Positions 1 to 6,795 of a stretch of 7,557 bases of DNA are shown here, in pieces. Where the stretch lies: contig JAUQXU010000334.1 in assembly GCA_030837935.1 (NCBI GenBank), forward strand, positions 1 through 7,557. Direction: 5' to 3'. A program made the position numbers and the translations under genes. The DNA is from Candidatus Brocadia sp. (GTDB lineage: Bacteria > Planctomycetota > Brocadiia > Brocadiales > Brocadiaceae). The notes below the pieces were generated by a model, which searched no databases, was not told the origin of the DNA, and worked only from the letters and a program-made list of their open reading frames with translations. Positions within the stretch are counted from its first letter, which is position 1, and each line of letters opens with the position of its first letter.

Positions 1-1470
1 ATCGGCATAAGTTATTTCAATCTCTGAAGGGTTGTTCCTTCCTGTAGCAAACAATCCATGCAATCCGAGAATTGGTCCGATAACCGGTACCTTACCACCT
101 TGCGTTTTAAATGCATTATAGACAGCTTCTCCCAATAACCCAGGTCCAAGCGCATCGGCAAGTATATCACCAAGCGGGAATATATCCCTCTCTTTAATAG
201 GCACTTCAAAAGCATCGTTAGCTACAATATCATCTAAAATAACCTGAGCTCTATCCTGCAATCTCCACATCTCAAACATAAAATCATTCAGGTTCTCGCG
301 ATATAGTCTGGCAAACCTCGGGCTATGGCATTTGCTACAAACAGCCACCCACTGCTCCGATCTCTGCTTGTTTTCAGGAGAATATATATCGAGTGAATAA
401 TTCAAAGGTGGAAGATTTATACCATGAGGATAATCTTTTAACGATGATTTATAATCTACCCCTTTTGGAGGCACTGTTCCCATCCTCCACACTCCCTTAG
501 TAACAGGGTTGTGTGCAAACTTACCATTCCCCTGATCCATGTGACAGAACTGACATGTCGGCGTTCTATAATCCTTGCCGGGCACCACTTCTGCTAATGG
601 TTTTTCCCAGTCCCAATGGTCGCCCTCCAGATGATAGATGTACCCCATTTTCGACTCGCCGTAAGTTTCTGCATCTGGATGGTCGAAGCCCATGTGGCAG
701 CTCATACAGGCCTCAGGCCTTCTCCCTTCAGCCGCTGCAAACTTATGCCTCGTGTGACATATATTGCATCGATCTGTCGAATGGCAAAGATCGCAGCCAA
801 ACTGTGCAGCGGGATAACCCCTGCGAAACATTTCAGGGTACCATGGAGGGATAACATTCGCAGCCAGACCATCGATGTGGTTTGGACGCCCGCGTTCTGC
901 CTCACTCATAAATTCAGTGGTTTGCTGTGGGTGACATTCTCCGCAAGTTTGGGGGGTAGGCATAATGAGTTCCTTGTGATCCTTACCGTGACAGTCACTA
1001 CAGGTTACTTCTTTAAGCTCCCTACCAATCAACTTCTCAATCTGCTGTGTTTTTTCAGCAAATCTTGGATTTTTCCTTGGTTTTGCATGAGTTGACTCTT
1101 CCCAGTCTCTTACAGAGCCAGGAGTCACTTCTTCGTGGCATTTTACACAATCCGTGGGTTTATATTTTTCCAGTAACTGATCATAATAAATCCCATCTGG
1201 TTTAACATAATGTCTTACAGGAAACCAATACATCTGTAATGGAACCGGCTTGTATATATTTTGCCATGGGCCAGCGCCCTTTTCAAGCCCGACATTATTC
1301 GTGAACCAATCTTTTAAAGTATCATTCGGATACAAAATATCATAATAGCTGGTAGCCTTCTTTTGCATTTCTTTTAACTCAGTTTCAGACTGTGCTTTTA
1401 AACTACCAGCATACCAACTCCACATCAAAGGAGCTGCGAGTAAAATCGCGCTCAATTTAAACAATTTCAT
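1..1470 (-). CDS. HAO-like octaheme cytochrome c, 3' end beyond the window
   Basis: Open from an ATG at 1470 to the window edge (490 codons, no stop), so the C-terminus is missing. A GGGGAGGG ribosome site (1479-1486) lies 8 bases before the ATG. Residues 1-26 look like a Sec signal peptide, with likely cleavage after LKA. Eight CXXCH motifs start at C108, C157, C176, C226, C235, C255, C306 and C378; the close pair at 226/235 and the overall spacing are those of the hydroxylamine oxidoreductase family. After heme 6 comes GFDHP (D263-H264), matching the catalytic Asp-His pair of HAO, so heme 4 (C226-H230) should be the active-site heme. The tyrosine that cross-links this heme in true HAO lies further C-terminal than the window reaches, so oxidative or reductive function cannot be decided here. 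As last gene seen after a Rieske/cyt b set, it is probably a subunit or partner of that complex. From recall, the Kuenenia equivalent lacks the tyrosine and is proposed to be reductive. Confidence 0.9.
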   Translation of the reverse strand, partial: MKLFKLSAILLAAPLMWSWYAGSLKAQSETELKEMQKKATSYYDILYPNDTLKDWFTNNVGLEKGAGPWQNIYKPVPLQMYWFPVRHYVKPDGIYYDQLLEKYKPTDCVKCHEEVTPGSVRDWEESTHAKPRKNPRFAEKTQQIEKLIGRELKEVTCSDCHGKDHKELIMPTPQTCGECHPQQTTEFMSEAERGRPNHIDGLAANVIPPWYPEMFRRGYPAAQFGCDLCHSTDRCNICHTRHKFAAAEGRRPEACMSCHMGFDHPDAETYGESKMGYIYHLEGDHWDWEKPLAEVVPGKDYRTPTCQFCHMDQGNGKFAHNPVTKGVWRMGTVPPKGVDYKSSLKDYPHGINLPPLNYSLDIYSPENKQRSEQWVAVCSKCHSPRFARLYRENLNDFMFEMWRLQDRAQVILDDIVANDAFEVPIKERDIFPLGDILADALGPGLLGEAVYNAFKTQGGKVPVIGPILGLHGLFATGRNNPSEIEITYAD

Positions 1471-1539
1471 TTTCTACACCCTCCCCTCAAAACCAGCAAT
1501 TTTTATTTAATACCTTTTTTAAAACAAACCAAATTTCCT

Positions 1540-2631
1540 TTATTGTATTTGTGGTAATGACTTTACCTTATTTTCCCCTTTTTCAGAAGAACTTGTTTTA
1601 TAAGGGGTTGTGTGCTGCGGGAAAAACCATTCGTCAGATCCACCCCTCTCCTGGAAAAATTTCAGCCTCATCTCATGATTACGCGTATGATGACAAGGCC
1701 CGCAAACGTTATAAGGTGTTCCAAACGTTCCCACTTTAGCTATTTTTTGACCCTCAGGCGCCTTTCCAATCTCCATAAAATAGCTAAACACTTCTCCTGG
1801 CCCGTGACATGCCTCACAGGTAACCCCCTCTTCAGAATATCTTCCCGTTGTCTTATCGTAACCAGTCGTATGACACTCAAGACACTTCTTACGATATGCT
1901 TCATTTCCTGCTATATAATCAGGTGCTTCTTTAACTCTCTCAAAAGTTTTAAACTTGATCCTTTGCCATCTTTCAACATGTGGAGACGTCAAACCTGTAT
2001 GACATTTCATACATTTCTGACTTCCAACATATATTGCCTTATCACCGGTAATGCTATATTTTTTAAAGTCTCCCATTTCTATCCGCAGATTCGGATCGCT
2101 TTCTTCCGGAGTTAAAACCGCCAATTCGCCCCAAAACTCAAACATAGTCTCCGCATTAGCCAATCTCAGTTGCATCTGCCTTTTATGGTAATACATCCCT
2201 TCATGTGCCATCTCTTCACTTAACGCCCTTCCTATACCCCCATGGCACACAGTACAGCCATAGATATCAAATGGAAAATCTTTTGCACTAGGATGTGCGA
2301 CCTTTAACTTTTCTTCATCAATGTGACAAGTCATACACCTATCTACTTTATCTCCGTTTTGCCTCTTTGCCCAGCTGTAATCACCTTTCAGGAGAATTTG
2401 CTTGATTTCATAAACTGGTCTCTTCAAAGATGCAAGACGCTTTGCCAACAACTCCTTATCCTTTGCAGAAGTGGCTGCTACAAATTCCTTCTCAACCTTT
2501 ACAGCTTGTTTCTCAAAATACTTCTTTTGATATTCCATCCATTTTGGACAAAATTCATCCTTAAGCCATATTGATGTAGCGATAAAAAATAAAGCACTTA
2601 AAACAAAAAAGATCAATCTTTGTACACTCAT
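1540..2631 (-). CDS. Membrane-anchored hexaheme cytochrome c of the Rieske/cyt b complex
   Basis: 363 residues. ATG at 2631 follows an AGGTGG ribosome site. Residues 5-23 form one hydrophobic segment without a clear cleavage site, so it is read as an N-terminal anchor with the rest on the Sec-exported side. A charged, probably helical stretch follows (about 30-90). Six CXXCH motifs begin at C99, C126, C207, C250, C272 and C310: two before and four after an 80-residue stretch without heme motifs. The motifs CEACHGPGE and CGPCHH resemble those in cytochrome c554/NrfB-like multiheme proteins, but I do not assign it to a named family. The C-terminal 20 residues are polar and lysine-rich. It lies 46 bases after the C-terminal cytochrome b subunit and 69 before the octaheme gene. 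No cytochrome c1 or f gene is present, so it likely accepts electrons from the Rieske centre and passes them to the octaheme protein or soluble carriers (inference). Confidence 0.88.
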   Translation of the reverse strand: MSVQRLIFFVLSALFFIATSIWLKDEFCPKWMEYQKKYFEKQAVKVEKEFVAATSAKDKELLAKRLASLKRPVYEIKQILLKGDYSWAKRQNGDKVDRCMTCHIDEEKLKVAHPSAKDFPFDIYGCTVCHGGIGRALSEEMAHEGMYYHKRQMQLRLANAETMFEFWGELAVLTPEESDPNLRIEMGDFKKYSITGDKAIYVGSQKCMKCHTGLTSPHVERWQRIKFKTFERVKEAPDYIAGNEAYRKKCLECHTTGYDKTTGRYSEEGVTCEACHGPGEVFSYFMEIGKAPEGQKIAKVGTFGTPYNVCGPCHHTRNHEMRLKFFQERGGSDEWFFPQHTTPYKTSSSEKGENKVKSLPQIQ

Positions 2632-2677
2632 ATTCCACCTATTCTGGAAATACTTAATTTAGCAAACATACGAGAAC

Positions 2678-3400
2678 TCATATGTTGATCCAAGGCGTTG
2701 CAATGATATATTTCACATTAAACGCCAATCGAAAAACCATTTTAATCACTGTCCCAATCATGGTGAGAAGCAACCCCATTGTAAGCGAATAGCGAATAAC
2801 ACCAAGCTTCATAAAAAAGTCCCTTTTCACAAGTGCAGGCAGTGTTAACCCGGCAAAATAAAAGCCGCCCATAAGAATAATTCCCAATGGCAAAGGTAAA
2901 TCATGCATCGGAGGAGGAGTAGGGAAATCATGAGTCCACTTTTCCCAAGGCCAAAAAAAAGCCCAAAATGGCCCCCTTAGTGCTGTACCAATGTAAATCA
3001 AGACATACCAAAAAATGTAACCAAAGACAAATGTTGTTACAGCAAACTTTCTCTCTTTAAACGTATAATAGCCATTTCCTTTCGGGTTATTATCCAGATA
3101 GGGAATAAGTATGAGACCCAAAACAATGATGCCTGGAAGTACAACACCAGCATACCATGGGTCAAAATAGACTAATGCCTCCTGCAAGCCTAAAAAATAC
3201 CAAGGTGCCTTTGCCGGATTCTCAGCTTGTCCAGGATTCGACAATTCACGCAAAGGCGCATCTACAAAATACGAATAAAATAGCAGCCCTACCGTAACAA
3301 AAATAGCAGCTAAAAATTCCTTAGCAACCAGGGTGGGCCATGTAAACACCTTATCGTCTTTAAATTCGACCAATCCTCTCTTTTCCTGCCTAACTTCCAT
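2678..3400 (-). CDS. Cytochrome b C-terminal subunit (subunit IV-like), extended
   Basis: 240 residues. ATG at 3400 with a GAGGAG ribosome site (3408-3413) ending 7 bases upstream. It corresponds to the C-terminal part of cytochrome b or subunit IV (PetD) of b6f, completing the quinol-oxidation (Qo) site. The Qo loop reads KAPWYFLGLQE (residues 64-74) where mitochondrial and chloroplast proteins have PEWY; the glutamate position holds proline (P66). PWYFLGLQE-type loops are, as I recall, common in menaquinol-dependent bacterial bc complexes. Predicted membrane segments are at about 25-46, 84-102, 119-141, 168-191 and 203-227: five, against three in typical subunit IV (about 160 residues). No CXXCH motif, so no c-type heme is fused here. 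It starts 54 bases after the cytochrome b stop, so the two halves are separate genes as in b6f and not one long bc1 cytochrome b. Confidence 0.92.
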   Translation of the reverse strand: MEVRQEKRGLVEFKDDKVFTWPTLVAKEFLAAIFVTVGLLFYSYFVDAPLRELSNPGQAENPAKAPWYFLGLQEALVYFDPWYAGVVLPGIIVLGLILIPYLDNNPKGNGYYTFKERKFAVTTFVFGYIFWYVLIYIGTALRGPFWAFFWPWEKWTHDFPTPPPMHDLPLPLGIILMGGFYFAGLTLPALVKRDFFMKLGVIRYSLTMGLLLTMIGTVIKMVFRLAFNVKYIIATPWINI

Positions 3401-3454
3401 GGAACCACTCCTCAGAAATATCTTCTATAAATTGTGACGAAATTTTCCAAGACA

Positions 3455-4225
3455 TTATAAAGGACCAGAGATCCCCCCATCTTTCCGAACTCTCCAGAAA
3501 TGAACCATCATTAGGGCCGAAGCGATCAAAGGTATGGCAATGCAGTGCCATACATAGGCCCGCAATAAAGCTGGCGCTTCAATTGTCGTCCCACCTAATA
3601 AAGCAAACCTGACGTCATTGTCTGGCCTCATTCCCAAAATATACGAGAACGGCCCTTCATGACCCAAAAGTGGCGTAGCCCTCGCCATATTCGTACCAAC
3701 GGTAATAGCCCAATACCCCAGCTGATCCCAAGGTAGCAAATATCCTGTAAAACTTAACAAAAAAGTAAGGACTAACAGAATAACTCCAACCACCCAATTA
3801 AACTGCCGTGGAGGCTTATATGAGCCCGTCAAAAACACACGGAACATATGTATACTCACCGTAATGACCATCGCATGAGCGCCCCATCGGTGAGAATTTC
3901 TCAAAAACCTTCCAAACGGTACCACATACATCAAATCCACAATATCTGCATATGCCCTGTTCACATCGGGAACATAATAAAACATTAACAGGATTCCCGT
4001 TATCGTCTCAAAGAGAAATACAAAAAACGTAATCCCTCCCATACACCAGGTAAAACGGATCTTCGTACCATGTTCGCGAACCTTTGCAGGGTGTAAATGC
4101 AACCATACGTTACTTATAATTTGAAGAGCCCTGTTCCTCGGAGTATCTGTGTAACCATGGCGGAATACAGACTTCCAAATCTCATTGTCTGTAATTTTCT
4201 TTAAAAAATCAGGAATTACTTTCAT
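3455..4225 (-). CDS. Cytochrome b, N-terminal b6-like subunit
   Basis: 256 residues. ATG at 4225, preceded by AAAGGA about 8 bases upstream. It is the di-heme b core of a quinol-oxidising Rieske complex. Four membrane helices are expected: about 57-84, 112-134, 144-165 and 222-245. Helix B carries H112 (in SHRWGAH) and H126 (in SIHMFR), spaced 14. Helix D carries H227 and H242, spaced 15 as in b6 and Gram-positive proteins. These are the axial ligands of two b hemes. SFTGYLLPWDQLGYWA (158-173) is the conserved Qo-side segment, and the end RKDGGISGPL matches the end of cytochrome b6. C61 in WCMGGIT aligns with the b6 cysteine that covalently holds the extra heme ci. The first 50 residues form a soluble N-terminus longer than in b6. 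It sits between the oxidoreductase gene (65-base gap) and its C-terminal partner, and is the most clearly recognised protein here. Confidence 0.95.
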   Translation of the reverse strand: MKVIPDFLKKITDNEIWKSVFRHGYTDTPRNRALQIISNVWLHLHPAKVREHGTKIRFTWCMGGITFFVFLFETITGILLMFYYVPDVNRAYADIVDLMYVVPFGRFLRNSHRWGAHAMVITVSIHMFRVFLTGSYKPPRQFNWVVGVILLVLTFLLSFTGYLLPWDQLGYWAITVGTNMARATPLLGHEGPFSYILGMRPDNDVRFALLGGTTIEAPALLRAYVWHCIAIPLIASALMMVHFWRVRKDGGISGPL

Positions 4226-4290
4226 TTTAACATTCCTTTCTCCACTTTCTTTTTGTACTTATTCCTCCCCATATATTTAAAACTCTCCTC

Positions 4291-6048
4291 CTATTCCTCC
4301 CTTTCTAATGTCTTATTCAACTCTTCATTAGGCTTCCAAAGCACACGCTTTAAGGTTATCACGCCCACAGGGCAGTCCTTACAATTTCCACACCGAATAC
4401 AAACATCGGTATATTTTATTACTATCCCATCCCTGCTTACAAAGGGGCGATACTCTTTGCCTTCATTACTTACATCCACCTGTTTTAGCGCACCTACGGG
4501 ACATACCATGCTGCACCGGCCACAAAGTATACACTCATTCGTCTCCACGTTAATACTCAGATCGCACTTCAAACACCGCAAAGCTTCCACCTTTGCCTGA
4601 GATTCTGTAAGACCAAGTTCTACTAAATCAAACGTACCCTCCCTCTCCGTCACAGGCAACGTTTCCATTTGCTGTCGAGGTACGGCATCATAATTTTCTT
4701 CACGCTCATTAAACTCGTTATCTAAAAGCGTAACCCAGACCTTTTCCTTAGGCGACCGCACATCTTCACCACGAATATATTTATCGATAGCTTTTGCTGC
4801 AGTATGTCCTTGAGCAATACATTCTATAATTGTACTGGGGCCAAGCGTTACATCACCACCAGCAAAAATTCCTTGTTTATTCGTAAGGAGGTTATCATCT
4901 ACGGAAATTGTTCCCCACTTGGTAATAGTTATCCCATGCCCATCTCCAAGGAATTTCAAGTCAGCTTCCTGACTGATGGCAGTGATAATACAGTCCGTTT
5001 CTATGGTAAATTCAGAATGAGGTACCGGCTCAGGCCTCCTTCTTCCACTACTGTCAGGTTTCCCAAGTCGCATCTTAACACACTCCAAAGCCTTTGCTTT
5101 ACCATTTTCCGTAATGATCCTGACTGGCGCCGACAAGAAATGAAACTGGACTCCCTCATGCTCTGCTTCCTCGATTTCCCAAGACAACGCAGGCATCTCT
5201 TCCCGAGTCCTTCTGTATACAATAAACGCCTCCTGGCACAAACGTTTGGCTGTTCTAACGGCATCAATTGCAGAATTTCCACCGCCAATTACCGCAACCT
5301 TTTTCCCGGGACTTCGTGTATCGCCGGCATTAACATTTTTCAAGAACTCCAGGCAATCCATGACACCCTCGGTACCTTCTTCGCCAGGAATTTCAAGTCT
5401 TTTACCCTTCTGTGCACCAACAGCAACAAACACCGCTTTGTATCCTTCTTTGAATAAATCCTGAACCGTTTTCCCGGGACTCCCGACGGGTGTGTTCGTC
5501 TTTATCTCAACACCACGCGCCACAATATGGCTCACATCGAACATGATCTGTTCACGCGGCAACCTGTAGGAAGGAATAGCCCACATCATCATACCTCCAA
5601 CATGAGATTCCTTTTCAAAAACGGTTACTTTGTAACCCATACCTGCAAGGTCATTCGCCGCTGTTAATCCGGCTGGACCTGCACCGATTACAGCAACCTT
5701 TTCTTCTCTTTGAATTACATTTGGAGGCGAAATATTGATCTTGTTTTTATAAACATGGTCTGTAACAAACCGTTTTAATGCGTCTATTGCTACTGGTCTG
5801 TCAAAATCACCACGTTTGCATTTTGATTCACAGGGGTGCGGACATACATATCCACAAACAGCGGGAAACGGATTGGTCTCTTTCATTAACTTGTAAGATT
5901 CGGCATATTTACCCTGGCTAATCAAACGAATATAACCAGGCACATCCATATGGGCGGGACATCGATGCTGGCAGCGAATATTTTGCTGTAACCAATCCAA
6001 ATCCAGAAGTACTCTCATTCCCTTTTTTGGTATAGTTGCGTGATTCAT
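4291..6048 (-). CDS. GltD-like FAD/NAD(P)H oxidoreductase with C-terminal ferredoxin domain
   Basis: 585 residues from ATG 6048; an upstream GTG at 6057 adds MCF and a third start is at 6018. Ribosome signals are weak, so the start is uncertain. Positions below count from GTG 6057. Residues 22-110 are the N-terminal Fe-S domain of the GltD/NfnB family, with C29, C33, C68, C72, C76 and C80 in the usual NPFPAVCGYVCPHPCE context. VIGAGPAG (123-130) binds FAD, VIGGGNSAIDA (256-266) binds NAD(P)H, and IFAGGD (397-402) is the second FAD contact. The C-terminus holds two [4Fe-4S] motifs: canonical at C509/C512/C515/C519, and a short CX2CX2CX2CP at C553/C556/C559/C562. No signal peptide or membrane helix, so it should face the cytoplasm-like side. 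Glutamate synthase is unlikely because no large-subunit gene is nearby. Lying between Rieske and cytochrome b genes, it probably docks on the complex and exchanges electrons between it and NAD(P)(H); the direction is inference. Confidence 0.9.
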   Translation of the reverse strand: MNHATIPKKGMRVLLDLDWLQQNIRCQHRCPAHMDVPGYIRLISQGKYAESYKLMKETNPFPAVCGYVCPHPCESKCKRGDFDRPVAIDALKRFVTDHVYKNKINISPPNVIQREEKVAVIGAGPAGLTAANDLAGMGYKVTVFEKESHVGGMMMWAIPSYRLPREQIMFDVSHIVARGVEIKTNTPVGSPGKTVQDLFKEGYKAVFVAVGAQKGKRLEIPGEEGTEGVMDCLEFLKNVNAGDTRSPGKKVAVIGGGNSAIDAVRTAKRLCQEAFIVYRRTREEMPALSWEIEEAEHEGVQFHFLSAPVRIITENGKAKALECVKMRLGKPDSSGRRRPEPVPHSEFTIETDCIITAISQEADLKFLGDGHGITITKWGTISVDDNLLTNKQGIFAGGDVTLGPSTIIECIAQGHTAAKAIDKYIRGEDVRSPKEKVWVTLLDNEFNEREENYDAVPRQQMETLPVTEREGTFDLVELGLTESQAKVEALRCLKCDLSINVETNECILCGRCSMVCPVGALKQVDVSNEGKEYRPFVSRDGIVIKYTDVCIRCGNCKDCPVGVITLKRVLWKPNEELNKTLEREE

Positions 6049-6099
6049 AAAACACACTAACTTTCTAAAAAATATTCTTTTTATATACTAAACACTTAT

Positions 6100-6618
6100 C
6101 TATACAACTAACTCCGTTTCGAGAGGGACAACTTTACTGGTATCTACCACTAACTTACCACTGTCATCCAGGACAACTTCAAAGTGATCTAAAGGTCTTG
6201 GGGCAGGACCGGCAAAGTTAACGCCATTTCGATAGTATTTACTCCCATGGCATGGGCATTCAAAGATATTCTTTTCCTTAGAAAATTCTACCGCACAACC
6301 CAAATGCTGACATACCACTGAAAGGGCTTTAAAACTATTACCATCGCGCACAATAAATATCTTTCTTGCCTTTAGCGTTGTCACTGAATTTTCCAGATAG
6401 GCTTTTGGCTCCCCGACCGCAAACCGTGGTGAAGGCTCAAAAAGCACCTTTGGATAAAAAAAACCTTTATATCCTAAAATTTGGGATAAGTATGCCCCGA
6501 TTGTGGCAAAAAACAACCCCCACCCCGCTAACGTTAAAATATTTCTGCGAGAAAAACTAAACCAAATCCCACCCTCACTCTCTGACGTGTAGCCTTTGTT
6601 TTTTTCTTTTGATTCCAT
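6100..6618 (-). CDS. Rieske iron-sulfur protein
   Basis: 172 residues, usual length for a bacterial Rieske subunit. ATG at 6618 is preceded by a strong AGGAGGT site (6623-6629). After a charged N-terminus comes FSRRNILTLAGWG (21-33), a twin-arginine (Tat) signal (R24, R25), leading into a hydrophobic helix to about residue 48 that probably stays as the membrane anchor. The soluble domain has box I CQHLGC (C103, H105, C108) and box II CPCHGS (C121, C123, H124). C103, H105, C121 and H124 would bind the [2Fe-2S] cluster, and C108-C123 form the disulfide. GPAPRPL (137-143) is the conserved Pro loop over the cluster. It takes the first electron from quinol at the Qo site of the two cytochrome b proteins and delivers it, presumably, to the hexaheme protein. 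First gene of the six-gene operon, with the promoter region directly upstream and the oxidoreductase about 50 bases downstream. Confidence 0.95.
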   Translation of the reverse strand: MESKEKNKGYTSESEGGIWFSFSRRNILTLAGWGLFFATIGAYLSQILGYKGFFYPKVLFEPSPRFAVGEPKAYLENSVTTLKARKIFIVRDGNSFKALSVVCQHLGCAVEFSKEKNIFECPCHGSKYYRNGVNFAGPAPRPLDHFEVVLDDSGKLVVDTSKVVPLETELVV

Positions 6619-6622
6619 AACT

Positions 6623-6629
6623 ACCTCCT
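6623..6629 (-). promoter_or_regulatory. Strong ribosome binding site of the Rieske gene
   Basis: Minus-strand AGGAGGT ends four bases before the ATG at 6618. It is a near-complete anti-16S match and fixes the start of the first gene in the respiratory operon. Confidence 0.75.
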
Positions 6630-6707
6630 ACCTCGAAAAACCTCTTTTTTCCTTTATTTTCAAATATATTTATCTATACTTTTTTATATGAATAATCAAA
6701 AAAATTT

Positions 6708-6726
6708 CATTCGCAAAGTGCGAATG
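6708..6726 (-). promoter_or_regulatory. Perfect inverted repeat: operator, 5' hairpin or terminator
   Basis: Minus strand CATTCGCA-CTT-TGCGAATG: a perfect 8-bp palindrome with a 3-base centre. It begins about 6 bases after the candidate -10 box, at the expected transcription start, a usual place for a repressor operator. Seven T's follow within a few bases (after GAAA), so it could also act as a weak intrinsic terminator for the TusA gene, which ends 69 bases upstream. The partial copy ATTCGC just upstream (within 6727-6733) repeats one arm. I cannot name a regulator. Confidence 0.5.
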
Positions 6727-6732
6727 GCGAAT

Positions 6733-6759
6733 ATTATATTTAACGATGTAAAAAGTCAA
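6733..6759 (-). promoter_or_regulatory. Candidate sigma-70-like promoter of the Rieske/cyt b operon
   Basis: On the minus strand TTGACT (6754-6759) and TATAAT (6733-6738) are separated by 15 bases. The -10 is perfect and the -35 is 5/6, but the spacer is shorter than the usual 17; a shifted -10 (TAATAT) gives 17. Transcription would start near 6726 and leave a leader of about 108 bases before the Rieske ATG. The region is AT-rich, so chance matches are possible. Confidence 0.5.
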
Positions 6760-6795
6760 GCATAATTTGTGAAATTGCGTCTTATATTTACTTTC

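Noticed and set aside
616..1095. Plus-strand open frame of 159 codons
   Set aside because: Lies wholly antisense to the octaheme gene, whose eight CXXCH motifs are unmistakable; its own protein has no family features.
4351..4401. Frameshift or pseudogene in the oxidoreductase at the short ferredoxin motif
   Set aside because: The frame continues cleanly for 26 residues after the motif to a normal stop; a one-codon difference does not break the frame.
4804..5457. Plus-strand open frame of 217 codons
   Set aside because: Antisense to the oxidoreductase with its FAD and NAD(P)H motifs; composition looks like a reverse-strand shadow.
6670..6700. Second promoter-like pair TTGATT/TATAGA closer to the Rieske gene
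   Set aside because: Weaker boxes with a 15-base spacer in a very AT-rich leader; expected by chance.
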